NCBI GenBank assembly: GCA_934196725.1
Contig: CAKPWR010000016.1
Location: 1 to 45,980 of the forward strand
Reading direction: 5' to 3'
Length of the DNA stretch: 45,980 nucleotides
Source of the DNA: an uncultured Prevotella sp.
Lineage (GTDB): Bacteria; Bacteroidota; Bacteroidia; Bacteroidales; Bacteroidaceae
A program made the translations under genes and the position numbers. Positions 1 to 9,396 of this stretch are shown piece after piece. The notes under the pieces were generated by a model that was not told where the DNA came from, searched no databases, and worked only from the letters and a program-made list of their open reading frames with translations. The stretch's first letter is position 1, and each line of letters begins with the position of its first letter.

Positions 1-891
1 AATGGTTTCAATGTCATCGTCGGACAGCGTCAGGGTAAGACCTACGAGAAGTGTTTGAAGGATGGCTGGGTACCTGGTAAGACTTTGTTCTCTATCGAAG
101 AGGCTGCAGAGAAGGGTACTATCATCTGTATGTTGCTTTCTGATGCCGGTCAGATTGCATGCTGGCCAAAGATTAAGCCATACCTCACACCAGGTAAGAC
201 TTTGTATTATTCACATGGTTTCGCTATTAACTGGAGCGATCGCACAGGCGTTGTTCCACCTAAGGATATTGATGTGATCATGGTTGCTCCTAAGGGTTCT
301 GGTACTTCTCTCCGCACTATGTTCTGCGAGGGTCGTGGTTTGAACTGCTCTTACGCTGTATACCAGGATGCATCTGGCAAGGCAGAGGATAAGACTATTG
401 CATTCGGTATCGGTATCGGTGCTGGTTATTTGTTTAAGACTACATTCCAGCGTGAGGCTACTTCTGACCTTACTGGTGAGCGTGGTTCTTTGATGGGTGC
501 TATCGAGGGTCTCTTGGAGGCTCAGTACGATGTACTCCGTGAGAATGGTCACTCTCCATCTGAGGCATTCAACGAGACTGTTGAGGAGTTGACTCAGAGC
601 CTTGGCCCTCTCTTCGGTGCTAAGGGTATGGATTGGATGTATGCTAACTGTTCTACAACAGCTCAGCGTGGTGCTCTTGATTGGGCTCCTCGTTTCCGTG
701 AGGCTATCAAGCCAGTTATGGAGTGGTTGTATTACTCTGTTAAGACAGGTAATGAGGCTCAGATTTCTATCGACAAGAACTCTCAGGCTGATTACCGTGA
801 GAAGTTGAACGCAGAACTTGAGGCTATGCGCAACAAGGAAATGTGGCAGGCTGGTGTTACTGTACGTAAACTTCGCCCTGAGAACAACTAA
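1..891 (+). CDS. ilvC: Ketol-acid reductoisomerase, 5' end cut by the window
   Basis: Second common step of valine, leucine and isoleucine synthesis: NADPH-dependent isomerisation and reduction of acetolactate/acetohydroxybutyrate in the cytoplasm. The frame is open from base 1 with no start codon that fits the family, so the N-terminal Rossmann part is partly outside. What remains is about 296 residues. Visible family landmarks are YYSHGFAINW (catalytic His region) and the magnesium-binding stretch EATSDLTGERGSLMGAIEG with its Asp and Glu. The short single C-terminal knot and end at LRPENN fit a class I (short) enzyme of about 350 residues. A strong hairpin follows, so it is the last gene of its transcript. 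Identification is secure; the promoter is not in view. Confidence 0.96.
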   Translation, partial: NGFNVIVGQRQGKTYEKCLKDGWVPGKTLFSIEEAAEKGTIICMLLSDAGQIACWPKIKPYLTPGKTLYYSHGFAINWSDRTGVVPPKDIDVIMVAPKGSGTSLRTMFCEGRGLNCSYAVYQDASGKAEDKTIAFGIGIGAGYLFKTTFQREATSDLTGERGSLMGAIEGLLEAQYDVLRENGHSPSEAFNETVEELTQSLGPLFGAKGMDWMYANCSTTAQRGALDWAPRFREAIKPVMEWLYYSVKTGNEAQISIDKNSQADYREKLNAELEAMRNKEMWQAGVTVRKLRPENN

Positions 892-915
892 TTTTTTTCT
901 CGTACATAATGTTTA

Positions 916-951
916 AAAGGGAACGGTCCGTGATGGGTCGTTCCCTTTTTT
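916..951 (+). terminator. Rho-independent terminator of ilvC
   Basis: An AAGGGAACGGTCC arm pairs with GGGTCGTTCCCTT after a short loop and is followed by a T run. It lies 25 bases after the ilvC stop and ends the rightward transcript before the leftward recQ gene. Confidence 0.85.
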
Positions 952-1020
952 GTTGTTTTATAAATGTTTTTTCAATCTTTCAAATTTGCTCTTGTTGTTC
1001 TTTCTGATTTAGAATCTCAA

Positions 1021-2928
1021 TTAATTCTTTCCTAACCAAAAGTCGAATTTGTCTGTTATGACGATATTTTCTGCTATTAATGATCTCACAGCCTTGTTGA
1101 TCATCTGAGTTGGAGCTTTGATTAGTCTTAACTCTTTTATATCATGTATTTGTTTATCTGAAAGCATATTCAGTATCTGTTCTGATATGTTGTTTAATTC
1201 GTCATCTATATTGCGGGATTTACTGTTTTCCTGGCAAACATCACAATGTCCACAGTCTTTTCGGGTTTCTTCACCGAAGTAGCGTAGAAGTTGTCTGGAG
1301 CGGCAAACAATATCATTATTGGCATAAGTGATAACGCTTTCAATGCGTTTGGTATATTGTTCTTTTCTATCTTCCCATACAGATTTCGGTATGATGATGC
1401 GGTTGCCATCTTCTCTTTGTCTAGTATAGGTGATATACGGTGTCTTGCGTTGTGGTATGAAATCTACGATATGGCGTGAAGAAAGATTCTTTAGAGTCAT
1501 GTAAACCTGCTGTACGCTGATATCGCACATTTGTGCTATCAGGTTTTCGCTGATATATACGTAGTCGGTAAATAGTCCGCCATAGGCGCGTAGCAATGCC
1601 GTGATAATCATTTCTTGGTTGCTTGGCAAGTTCTCTAAGAGATATAATTCATTGCGGTTCAAGGTAAACTTGAGCCGGGCTTTCCCGTCAGGGTTGTCCT
1701 CGTAATGGATATATCCCGAACGTTCCAGAATGCGCAGGGCAGAGTCTACCTGGGTCGGGAAGAATTTATATGTGAAGCAAAACTTTTCTATGTCAAAGAT
1801 AAATGTCTTACCGCATCCGCTTCCTACGCCAATCTGAAAGAAATAGGCAAGATGTTCGTATACATCCTTGATGAAGTCCTTTTCTGGGAAGGTATCGTTG
1901 ATGCGCTTTTTAAGTTTTACTTCATCGTGTCCGTTGTATAGCAAGACTGCATAGGCACGCTGACCGTCTCGACCTGCTCTTCCTGCTTCCTGGAAGTAGG
2001 CCTCCAGTGAATCAGGACAGTCTATGTGTATAACTAAGCGTACGTCAGGTTTGTCTATACCCATACCAAAGGCATTGGTGGCCACCATGATGCGTGTTTC
2101 ATCAGATTGCCATGCCTTTTGGCGTTCGTCCTTTTCACTGCTGTCAAGTCCGGCATGATAGAAAAGAGCTGTTTCACCGTTATTATTGAGTATTTCTGCT
2201 ATTTCCTTGGTACGTTTTCTGCTTCTGGCATAGACGATGGCTGATCCGTCTACACAATGTAGGATGTGGAGCATTTCGCCAATTTTATCCGCACAAGGTC
2301 GTACAATATATGATAAGTTTTTGCGTTCAAAGCTCATCTTGAAAAGATTGGGCTTCTTAAACTCCAGTTTATCCATGATGTCGTTTATGACTTCAGGAGT
2401 AGCAGTTGCGGTAAGAGCAAGTACGGGGGCATCAGGTTTCATCTTTCTGATATCAGCAATGCTGAGATAAGAGGGACGGAAATCATAGCCCCATTGGCTG
2501 ATGCAATGGGCTTCGTCGATGGTGATGAAGCTAACGTGGATGTGGCGTAGCTTTACTTGGAATATTTCTGAAGCTAGTCGTTCTGGTGAAACATATAGAA
2601 ATTTAGTCTCGCCAAAGATACAGTTTTCCAGTATTTGTATAATTTCGCTTCGGAAAAGCCCTGTATAGATGGCTTCTGCCAGGATGCCTCGCTCACGAAG
2701 GTGCTGCACTTGGTCTTTCATCAAGGCAATGAGTGGGGTTACTACAATGCACACCCCCTTCATGGCTAGGGCAGGAACCTGGAAGGTGATAGACTTTCCA
2801 CCTCCAGTAGGCATAAGACCGAGGGTATCCTCTCCGTTGGCGATACTTTCGATAATTTCTTTCTGTATGCCACGAAAATCAGGATACCCCCAGTATTTAT
2901 GTAATATCTCTAGATATTGATCTGTCAC
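1021..2928 (-). CDS. recQ: RecQ-family ATP-dependent DNA helicase
   Basis: A 3'-5' superfamily 2 DNA helicase for recombination and fork repair, 635 residues. Visible motifs: Walker A PTGGGKS at residues 40-46, DEAH at 138-141, the RecQ aromatic-rich loop AHCISQWGYDFRPSY at 140-154, and motif VI-like QEAGRAGRDGQ. The RecQ zinc site is complete: C542, C559, C562 and C565, with the C-x16-C-x2-C-x2-C spacing of E. coli RecQ. A winged-helix region follows, but no HRDC domain is evident after it, so this is the shorter RecQ type. Bacteroidota often carry a second, longer RecQ, so it may not be the only one. It lies 20 bases downstream of recJ on the same strand, and the two probably form a DNA-repair operon. 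Confidence 0.93.
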   Translation of the reverse strand: MTDQYLEILHKYWGYPDFRGIQKEIIESIANGEDTLGLMPTGGGKSITFQVPALAMKGVCIVVTPLIALMKDQVQHLRERGILAEAIYTGLFRSEIIQILENCIFGETKFLYVSPERLASEIFQVKLRHIHVSFITIDEAHCISQWGYDFRPSYLSIADIRKMKPDAPVLALTATATPEVINDIMDKLEFKKPNLFKMSFERKNLSYIVRPCADKIGEMLHILHCVDGSAIVYARSRKRTKEIAEILNNNGETALFYHAGLDSSEKDERQKAWQSDETRIMVATNAFGMGIDKPDVRLVIHIDCPDSLEAYFQEAGRAGRDGQRAYAVLLYNGHDEVKLKKRINDTFPEKDFIKDVYEHLAYFFQIGVGSGCGKTFIFDIEKFCFTYKFFPTQVDSALRILERSGYIHYEDNPDGKARLKFTLNRNELYLLENLPSNQEMIITALLRAYGGLFTDYVYISENLIAQMCDISVQQVYMTLKNLSSRHIVDFIPQRKTPYITYTRQREDGNRIIIPKSVWEDRKEQYTKRIESVITYANNDIVCRSRQLLRYFGEETRKDCGHCDVCQENSKSRNIDDELNNISEQILNMLSDKQIHDIKELRLIKAPTQMINKAVRSLIAENIVITDKFDFWLGKN

Positions 2929-2948
2929 TTTCTTTAAGTTGATTATGA

Positions 2949-4673
2949 TTATAATCCTTCGTTTGGTCGGATATCTTCTATTTGTAATTGAACTTGCGTC
3001 TTCTTGAAAATATTATCCTCTATGGTGTAGGCGATGTCAAAGCTACGCTTACTCTTGATATATCGTGAAGCAGCGCTCTGACCAAAGGCTATTCCGTTCA
3101 TTACATTGCTTGATTTTGAATCTACCAGTTCAAGTTTGATATGTTCCTGCTCTCTGCCCACTACCTTGCTCGTTCCGTAGTCATATACCTGACGAGTGCA
3201 GAAGATTGGCTTTGGATTAGACGGACCAAAAGGAGAAAATTTCTTGAGATCAGCATGCAGATGCTTGGTAATGTCGCGGAAGTCTATCTGTGCATCGATG
3301 TTAAGTATCGCTTCTGTCTGTTCTGGCGATATGTGCTCTTCTACATACTTTTGGAATCGGTCTCTGAACTCCTTCACATTTTCCCATTTCATAGTCAAAC
3401 CTGCAGCGTAGGTGTGTCCGCCAAAGTTGACAAGCAGGTCTTCGCAGCTTTTGATAGCTGAATAGACATCAAAGCCCGTTACGCTTCGCGCAGATCCTGT
3501 AGCCAATTCTCCTTCCCGGGTAAGAACTACGGTAGGGCGGAAATAAATTTCCGTGAGTCGTGACGCTACAATACCGATTACGCCTTTCTTCCAGTCTTCG
3601 TCATAGAGTACGATACTGGAGTTGTGCTTCATCGATTCCAGTCTGGATACGATTCCGTTGGCTTCCTCGGTCATCTGCTTGTCTATATCCTTGCGCTGCT
3701 CGTTGTATTCATTGATATGGCGAGCCATGCGCAAAGCAACTCCAAGATCTCTTTCTACCAGCAGGTCAACACTCAGCTTGCCGTTTTCCATTCTTCCTGA
3801 GGCATTGATGCGTGGACCTATCTTGAACACGATATCGCTCATGGAAATTTCTCGTCCGTTGAGTCCGCAGATGTCAATGATTGATTTCAAACCTATGTTT
3901 GGGTTGGTATTCAATTGTTTCAGACCATGGAAAGCGAGAATTCGATTTTCATCTATCACTGGTACGATATCTGCTGCAATACTTACTGCGCAGAAGTCGA
4001 GTAGTGGGATGAGTCTTGAGAAAGGGATGTTGTTGTTTTTGGCGAAAGCTTGCATGAATTTGAAACCTACGCCACATCCGCAAAGATGTTTGAATGGGAA
4101 GGGGTCATCTGGTCGCTTAGGATTCAGTATGGCCACAGCTGGTGGCATCACGTCGTCTGGAACATGATGATCACAAATGATAAAATCTATGCCAAGGCTC
4201 TTGGCATATTCTATCTCCTTGATTGCTTTGATGCCGCAATCAAGGATAATGATAAGTTTTACACCTGTTTCGTGAGCAAAGTCTATCCCTTTCAGGCTTA
4301 CACCATATCCTTCATCGTAGCGATCGGGTATGTAGTAGTCGATATTAGAATAGAATTGCTGCAGAAACCTGTACACCAGTGCGACTGCTGTGCATCCGTC
4401 TACATCGTAATCTCCGTATACGAGTATACGTTCCTTGCGTCCCATTGCATCGTTTAGGCGGTCTACGGCTATATCCATATCTTTCATCAGAAATGGGTTG
4501 ATGAGGTCGGAGAGCTGTGGACGGAAAAAACGTTTGGCTGCCGACTCAGTCGTAATGCCCCGATGGATGAGAAGCTGTGCCAGAATAGGACTCATGCTCA
4601 GCTTATCTGCCAGTTCTTTAGCCGATTTCTGCTGTTCTGGTGTAGGTTCTTCGTAATTCCATTTAAAATGCAT
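2949..4673 (-). CDS. recJ: Single-stranded-DNA-specific exonuclease RecJ
   Basis: A 5'-3' single-strand DNA exonuclease used in recombination and mismatch repair; RecJ and RecQ act together at gaps and stalled forks. It has 574 residues, the usual size. The DHH phosphoesterase motifs are clear: GDYDVDG at residues 87-93 and DHH at 168-170, followed by the DHHA1 part with GGHTYAAGLTM and a C-terminal OB-fold region. The start ATG at 4673 gives the normal RecJ N-terminus. A Bacteroidota -7 element lies about 25 bases upstream, so recJ is the first gene of the recJ-recQ unit. Confidence 0.95.
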   Translation of the reverse strand: MHFKWNYEEPTPEQQKSAKELADKLSMSPILAQLLIHRGITTESAAKRFFRPQLSDLINPFLMKDMDIAVDRLNDAMGRKERILVYGDYDVDGCTAVALVYRFLQQFYSNIDYYIPDRYDEGYGVSLKGIDFAHETGVKLIIILDCGIKAIKEIEYAKSLGIDFIICDHHVPDDVMPPAVAILNPKRPDDPFPFKHLCGCGVGFKFMQAFAKNNNIPFSRLIPLLDFCAVSIAADIVPVIDENRILAFHGLKQLNTNPNIGLKSIIDICGLNGREISMSDIVFKIGPRINASGRMENGKLSVDLLVERDLGVALRMARHINEYNEQRKDIDKQMTEEANGIVSRLESMKHNSSIVLYDEDWKKGVIGIVASRLTEIYFRPTVVLTREGELATGSARSVTGFDVYSAIKSCEDLLVNFGGHTYAAGLTMKWENVKEFRDRFQKYVEEHISPEQTEAILNIDAQIDFRDITKHLHADLKKFSPFGPSNPKPIFCTRQVYDYGTSKVVGREQEHIKLELVDSKSSNVMNGIAFGQSAASRYIKSKRSFDIAYTIEDNIFKKTQVQLQIEDIRPNEGL

Positions 4674-4697
4674 TTTAATTATTTTTTATTTCTGCCC

Positions 4698-4705
4698 CAA
4701 AGTTA
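4698..4705 (-). promoter_or_regulatory. Likely -7 promoter element of recJ-recQ
   Basis: Reading leftward the sequence is TAACTTTG, a full match to TAnnTTTG. No convincing TTTG -33 box lies at the usual spacing. It is 24 bases upstream of the recJ start. Confidence 0.55.
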
Positions 4706-4769
4706 CAAAAATAAAATGACAAACGAGAAAAAATACCATGGAATTTAACATAATTACAAAGAAATAATC

Positions 4770-4802
4770 AAAAAAGGCAGCAAATCCAAGTTTGCTGCCT
4801 TT
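4770..4802 (-). terminator. Terminator of the C1 peptidase gene
   Basis: A perfect stem AAAGGCAGCAAA / TTTGCTGCCTTT with a 6-base loop. On the minus strand it is followed by a T run, and it lies 17 bases after the peptidase stop codon. Confidence 0.88.
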
Positions 4803-4819
4803 AAATATAATTGTTTTTA

Positions 4820-6031
4820 TTAGATGCCGAGCTTCTTGCGGATATCCTTAGGGAGGGCATTCTTGTTAACCATGAAGTCCATAGTCTTGTAAGCTACGAA
4901 AGCCTTGGTCATGTACCATGTTCCCTTGTAGTCACCATACTCACCCCAAGAGTTCTTTACCATATAGTACTCCTTGCCGTTCTGGTCCTTAGCGATACCG
5001 TAGATGTGCATACCGTGGTCATCGGTAGTCTCCCAGTTATCGAAAGCTTCCTGGCGCATAGCCTGTGTAGGAACTACCTCAGGAGCGTTTACGCCGAGTG
5101 AATCGAACTTTTCCTTCTTTTCGTCCTTTGAGAGCTTGAACCAGTGGTCTGCGTCTGTACCAGCCATAGAACGTACCTTCTTCACGTCGTAAGCGATACC
5201 GAGACCCTTGCGAGTGAAACCGTCTTCTGTTACGTCACCGCCCCAAGCTACAGTATAACCATTGTTTACAGCGTTGTCGATGATCTTGCAGATGTCTTCC
5301 ATAGGAACGTTGTAGCTCAAAGGCCAGCGCCAGTTATCCTGTACCTCAACAGCAAACTTGCTCCACATTGGGTGGTGGGTGTAGCTGGTGATGGTTACAT
5401 AATCATCAAGATTCAAACCGAGGCTCTGGCAGAAGCTCTGTGGAGTATACTGCTTGCCCTCGTATGTAAACTTCTCAGGAGCCTTACCGATGTAAGAGTC
5501 GATGATGCCCTGAAGACCGCTCTTCCAGGCTGGAGAAAGCTTCTTAGCTGTGCTCTTTGCTACTGCCTCTACGTATGGAGTCATTACGTTGAAGAACTCA
5601 CCAAAGTTAGCCAGAGAGTCACCTGTCAATGAACCTGGAGCAGGCATGGCTGACTCAGGTACAATACCATAGTGCTGCAAAGCATAGAGTACATCGTAGG
5701 CGCTACCACCCTCAGAGAAGCTCACGTCGCCGTGCATTCTTACTGCCACTGTGGCGCGGTCCATATAAGTCTTGTTGGCTACGAACATCTCGCTGAGGTC
5801 GTAGGTCTTGCCTGTCTTCTTCAAAATTTCGCTCTCGAAGTAGCTGAGGGTAGAGTAAGCCCAGCACGTACCGCTACGGTTCTGGTCCTTGATACTTGTG
5901 ATAGGATTCTGCTTAACTACTGTAAATACTGGCTTGTTCTTTGCGATTGCTGCAGAATCAGCAGCAGTCTTTGCGTTTGCACCTGTAGCAGCCAAAGCAA
6001 GCATGGCTGCAAAGATCATTGATTTCTTCAT
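4820..6031 (-). CDS. Secreted C1-family (papain-like, bleomycin hydrolase/PepC type) cysteine peptidase
   Basis: A predicted exported cysteine peptidase or aminopeptidase, 403 residues. The N-terminus is a typical signal peptide (lysines, hydrophobic AAMLALAATGANA, cleavage near residue 20). The oxyanion Gln and nucleophile lie in DQNRSGTCWAYS (Q50, C56). The histidine is in DDHGMHIYG (H339) and the asparagine in VKNSWG (N360). The His-Gly-Met and Asn-Ser-Trp-Gly layout matches the C1B aminopeptidase C/bleomycin hydrolase subfamily rather than plain papains. C1B enzymes are often cytoplasmic, but this one carries an export signal, so it probably acts in the periplasm or at the surface on peptides. 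It lies 93 bases downstream of an aminopeptidase P gene on the same strand with no clear promoter between them, so co-transcription is plausible. Confidence 0.9.
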   Translation of the reverse strand: MKKSMIFAAMLALAATGANAKTAADSAAIAKNKPVFTVVKQNPITSIKDQNRSGTCWAYSTLSYFESEILKKTGKTYDLSEMFVANKTYMDRATVAVRMHGDVSFSEGGSAYDVLYALQHYGIVPESAMPAPGSLTGDSLANFGEFFNVMTPYVEAVAKSTAKKLSPAWKSGLQGIIDSYIGKAPEKFTYEGKQYTPQSFCQSLGLNLDDYVTITSYTHHPMWSKFAVEVQDNWRWPLSYNVPMEDICKIIDNAVNNGYTVAWGGDVTEDGFTRKGLGIAYDVKKVRSMAGTDADHWFKLSKDEKKEKFDSLGVNAPEVVPTQAMRQEAFDNWETTDDHGMHIYGIAKDQNGKEYYMVKNSWGEYGDYKGTWYMTKAFVAYKTMDFMVNKNALPKDIRKKLGI

Positions 6032-6085
6032 GAAATTTTTTCTCTTTTATTAATAATGTTTTACTCTTATATTCTCTCTCTTGTG

Positions 6086-6115
6086 GAATCCTCAAGTTTT
6101 TCTCCTTGAGGATTC
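6086..6115. other. Intergenic hairpin between the two peptidase genes
   Basis: GAATCCTCAAG pairs perfectly with CTTGAGGATTC around an 8-base loop. On the coding (minus) strand no T run follows, so it looks more like a processing or stability hairpin than a terminator. Confidence 0.55.
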
Positions 6116-6124
6116 TTTGTTTGC

Positions 6125-7540
6125 CTAAAGAATTTCTTCTCTATGTGCTGCCATGTATTCCTCTACGTCTTTTGGATGATAAGGAATGCGGTCTTTGCCG
6201 ATGAATCTGCAACCATCCTTGGTGATGAGTACATCGTCTTCGATGCGGATGCCACCAAAGTCCTTATAGGTCTCAATCTTATCAAAGTTGAGGAATTCTG
6301 CACAGTGACCTGATGCCTTCCAGTCATCGATAAGAGCAGGGATGAAGTATATACCTGGTTCATCTGTTACAACGAAGCCTTCCTGTAGGCGGCGACCCAT
6401 GCGCAGACAATTTGTTCCAAATTGTTCTAAGTTAGGACGAACTTCCTCGTCAAAACCTACGTTTATCTGGTCGAGGTTCTCCATGTCGTGTACATCCATA
6501 CCCATCATGTGACCCAAGCCGTGAGGCAAGAACATGGCATGAGCGCCAGCCTTTACAGCTTCTTCTGTATCGCCCTTGGCAAGACCAAGTTCCTTCATGC
6601 GGTTGAAGAGCAAGCGGCATACAGAGAAGTGAACATCGGCCCATTTTACTCCAGGCTTAGCTACATCCAGTGCATGGTCGTGGCACTCTTCTACGATAGA
6701 GTAGATTTCCAACTGTCGCTGACTGTACTTTCCGCTTACCGGTATGGTACGGGTGTGGTCAGAGCAGTAGTTGTTGATAGTCTCTGCACCTGCATCGCAA
6801 AGTGCCAGTCTGCCTTCTTCCAATACATTCATAGAAGGATAACCATGCTGGATTTCTCCGTGCTGGCTGAATATAGTAGGGAAGCTTACCATAGCTCCGT
6901 AAGAGTGTGCGATACCGCTTACTTGTCCTGCTACATATTTCTCTGTGATACCGGGACGGACGAGTTTCATTGCCGTGGTATGCATCTTGTAGCCTATAAC
7001 AGAAGCTCTCTCCAATTCTTCGATTTCCTCTGGTGTCTTGGTAGAACGCATCTTTACCACAGCCTTGATGAGGTCCATGCTAGCCTCTTCCTTTTGCTGG
7101 TTAGGGTGGATGCCGAGGAGGTCAAATATCTGAATCTTGATATCGTGGCGATAAGGAGGCAGGAAGTGAATCTTGCGCTTCTTCGACATGGCATCATTGC
7201 AGATTGTCTTCAATGACTTCATTGGAGCTGAATTGTGTACGCCAACCTGCTCTGCGAGGTCGTGAACGCTATCCACGCTTCCGTACCAAACGATGTCTAC
7301 CAAGTCGATGTCATCACCAATCAAGGTCTCGATATCATTATCTATATCTATTACACCTACCAGTCCGTCACGCTGCTGTCCGAAATAGTACAGGAAAGTA
7401 GAGTCCTGGCGGAATGGATAATATCCGTTGTTCGGGAAATTACAAGGTGAATTGTTGTTTCCGAAAAGTATAACTATACCGCTGTTTACGAGCTTCTTGA
7501 GCTCCTGGCGGCGACTGATATATGTATCTTTACTAAACAT
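6125..7540 (-). CDS. pepP: Xaa-Pro aminopeptidase (aminopeptidase P family, M24B)
   Basis: Removes N-terminal residues that precede proline, probably in the cytoplasm since no signal peptide is seen. It has 471 residues. The N-terminal AMP_N domain holds the characteristic FRQDSTFLYYFG. The pita-bread catalytic domain shows the five metal ligands in order: Asp in LCDAGAE, Asp in SDHTRT, His in HGLGHMMG, Glu in TDEPGIYF and Glu in IRIEDD. Length and order match Bacteroidota aminopeptidase P. The neighbour downstream is another peptidase, which suggests a shared role in peptide breakdown. A minus-strand TAACTTTG lies 28 bases upstream and is the likely promoter. Confidence 0.93.
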   Translation of the reverse strand: MFSKDTYISRRQELKKLVNSGIVILFGNNNSPCNFPNNGYYPFRQDSTFLYYFGQQRDGLVGVIDIDNDIETLIGDDIDLVDIVWYGSVDSVHDLAEQVGVHNSAPMKSLKTICNDAMSKKRKIHFLPPYRHDIKIQIFDLLGIHPNQQKEEASMDLIKAVVKMRSTKTPEEIEELERASVIGYKMHTTAMKLVRPGITEKYVAGQVSGIAHSYGAMVSFPTIFSQHGEIQHGYPSMNVLEEGRLALCDAGAETINNYCSDHTRTIPVSGKYSQRQLEIYSIVEECHDHALDVAKPGVKWADVHFSVCRLLFNRMKELGLAKGDTEEAVKAGAHAMFLPHGLGHMMGMDVHDMENLDQINVGFDEEVRPNLEQFGTNCLRMGRRLQEGFVVTDEPGIYFIPALIDDWKASGHCAEFLNFDKIETYKDFGGIRIEDDVLITKDGCRFIGKDRIPYHPKDVEEYMAAHREEIL

Positions 7541-7568
7541 ATTTTTAGATTTTTACTATATTTTGCTG

Positions 7569-7607
7569 CAAAGTTAGTAATTATTTCCCAAAAAAGTGTT
7601 ATCTTTG
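7569..7607. promoter_or_regulatory. Divergent promoter region for pepP and the patatin gene
   Basis: TATCTTTG on the plus strand at 7600-7607 and TAACTTTG on the minus strand at 7576-7569 are both full TAnnTTTG boxes facing away from each other about 25 bases apart. The plus-strand one would give the patatin gene a leader of about 130 bases. Confidence 0.6.
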
Positions 7608-7741
7608 CAAGCAAAATTTAATAAATCTCTAGAATTTATAAATAATTAATATAAAAATGCACTTTTCGGGGTAAAATGTGTCATGAATTTGTCCCGGATG
7701 AGAGCAAAATGATAACTTAAGGTAAGTTTGTTGTAGTTGTT

Positions 7742-8584
7742 ATGAAAATGAATAAGAATACAGGACTGGTGCTGGAAGGTGGTGGAATGCGAGGCGTTTT
7801 CACCAGCGGAGTACTGGATGCTTTTATGAAGTATGATTTATACTTCCCTTATGTGGTAGCAGTTTCGGCTGGTGCTTGTAATGGCATGTCGTATATGAGT
7901 CGGCAGCCTCGTCGTGCTCGTATTTCCAATATTGATTATTTGGCGCGTTATCAATATATAGGTATCCATCATCTTGTTACTCAAGGCTGTATCTTTGATC
8001 GTGAGTTGCTTTACGACAAGTTTCCAAACCAGTTGCTTCCTTTCGATTTTGATACATATTTTAAATATGCCGATAGGTTTGAGATGGTTACCACCAATTG
8101 TCTGACGGGGCAGCCGATGTATCTTTCTGAGACTAACCATAAACGTCAGCGTGCGCTTGATATCGTAAGAGCTTCCAGCAGTTTGCCGTTTGTGAGCAAA
8201 ATCGTGAATGTGGATGGTATTCCGATGTTGGATGGGGGAATTGTTGATAGTATTCCTGTACAACGTGCATTCGATAAGGGATTTGAGCATAATGTGGTGA
8301 TTCTTACAAGAAACAAAGGCTGGCGAGATACGGGTAAGGATCGTAAGCTACCTTATTTATATAAGAACTATCCTCGTCTTCGTGTGGCTTTGAGTCATCG
8401 CCATAAAGTTTACAATGAACAAATTCAGCTGGTGGATGATTTGGAGGCTGCCGGAAAGATTACTTGTATCCGCCCGATAAGACCGATGGAAGTAGGGCGC
8501 ATTGAGAAGGATACCGCCAAGTTGGAGCGGCTCTATGAGGAGGGCTTCTTGCTGGGTGAAGCTTTCTGCAAAAAATACCTGTAA
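7742..8584 (+). CDS. Patatin-like phospholipase (RssA/YjjU type)
   Basis: A predicted Ser-Asp acyl hydrolase acting on membrane lipids, 280 residues, cytoplasmic or membrane-peripheral with no signal peptide. The oxyanion glycine loop is LEGGGMRGVF (about residues 13-22). The nucleophile is the serine of VSAGACNG and the catalytic Asp lies in DGGIVDSIPV. Only the patatin domain and a short C-terminal part are present. The physiological substrate cannot be read from sequence. It is a single-gene unit: a long leader precedes it and a bidirectional hairpin follows. ATG 7742 is followed by a second possible start 6 bases later. Confidence 0.88.
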   Translation: MKMNKNTGLVLEGGGMRGVFTSGVLDAFMKYDLYFPYVVAVSAGACNGMSYMSRQPRRARISNIDYLARYQYIGIHHLVTQGCIFDRELLYDKFPNQLLPFDFDTYFKYADRFEMVTTNCLTGQPMYLSETNHKRQRALDIVRASSSLPFVSKIVNVDGIPMLDGGIVDSIPVQRAFDKGFEHNVVILTRNKGWRDTGKDRKLPYLYKNYPRLRVALSHRHKVYNEQIQLVDDLEAAGKITCIRPIRPMEVGRIEKDTAKLERLYEEGFLLGEAFCKKYL

Positions 8585-8607
8585 AATGAACTATAATAAT
8601 AAAAATG

Positions 8608-8657
8608 AATATAGCTTGCTCTTTCTCTGGAATTCCAGACAACGGGCAAGCTATATT
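8608..8657. terminator. Hairpin between convergent genes
   Basis: The outer stem AATATAGCTTGC / GCAAGCTATATT encloses a second palindrome, TCTGGAATTCCAGA. It sits between the patatin stop and the stop of the leftward TM2 gene, so it can serve both. The plus-strand T run is short. Confidence 0.6.
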
Positions 8658-8662
8658 TCAAT

Positions 8663-9007
8663 TTATGCTGGTGCCCCGTAAATTTCTGTTATTTGCAGCA
8701 GATTCTTTCGTTTGGTGGCATCCATGATTAGAAATAGATCAATGAGCCACCAAATGCCACAACCTCCACATGTTAGCAATTTGATGATACCTAATCCCAC
8801 ATCACCAATGTAAATTCTGTCGATTCCCCATGCTCCAACTATGATTGACAATATGATTGAAATCGTTGGGTCTTTGGCTTGTGCTAAAATAATACTAGCT
8901 GTATTGTAATCCAAAGACAGTAATTTTTCCCTTACAGTAAAGATGGATTCAATAGGCAACTTGTTTCCATATATCGCAATAAGTTGTTCTACTTGTTGTT
9001 GTTCCAT
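8663..9007 (-). CDS. TM2 domain-containing small membrane protein
   Basis: 114 residues. A soluble N-terminal helix-rich half (about 1-60) precedes a TM2 domain: GAWGIDRIYIGDVGLG, then a GG/C-rich turn, then a second membrane segment ending IWWLIDLFLIM and a basic tail DATKRKN. The aromatic-Tyr-Gly-rich first helix and the Asp before the end of helix 2 are the family signature. The function of bacterial TM2 proteins is not established. It is the last gene of a three-gene membrane-protein run (10-base gap from the DUF2752 gene). Confidence 0.85.
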   Translation of the reverse strand: MEQQQVEQLIAIYGNKLPIESIFTVREKLLSLDYNTASIILAQAKDPTISIILSIIVGAWGIDRIYIGDVGLGIIKLLTCGGCGIWWLIDLFLIMDATKRKNLLQITEIYGAPA

Positions 9008-9017
9008 ACATTAAGTT

Positions 9018-9395
9018 TTATATGTTTAATATGTTTCTGACTATAAACCAAATAAAAAATGTTGTTACATATATTCTTATAGCTATGTTGCTCTCAAATA
9101 TATTTTTCATCTTTGTCTTTGTTTTGCAGTCAGGCAAATAATATGATATCACTACTAATATAAAATATGGTAATGCATATAGTAAATAATAGTTATATTG
9201 GTATGCTTTAGCTAAATGTCCTTGCAGTGCAGCATGAATAAACCTTTGTATGCCACAAGCGGGACAATTTAATCCTGTCAAAATCTTGATAGGGCACTTT
9301 GGCCAAAACCAATACTCTGAAGGGTTGTATTTGTATAGCAAAGGCAGACCAATGATAACTATTATTAATAGAGTGTATTTATTGATGTATTTCAA
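9018..9395 (-). CDS. DUF2752 small membrane protein
   Basis: 125 residues with about three membrane segments: residues 8-20, about 60-85 and 100-120. The family signature is clear in CPIKILTGLNCPACGIQRF: a Cys, then a CPxCGxxR motif between membrane segments. The role of the family is unknown; the two or three conserved cysteines suggest metal binding or redox, which is inference. It starts one base after the CD225 gene ends, so the two are translated from one mRNA. Confidence 0.88.
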   Translation of the reverse strand: MKYINKYTLLIIVIIGLPLLYKYNPSEYWFWPKCPIKILTGLNCPACGIQRFIHAALQGHLAKAYQYNYYLLYALPYFILVVISYYLPDCKTKTKMKNIFESNIAIRIYVTTFFIWFIVRNILNI

Positions 9396-9396
9396 T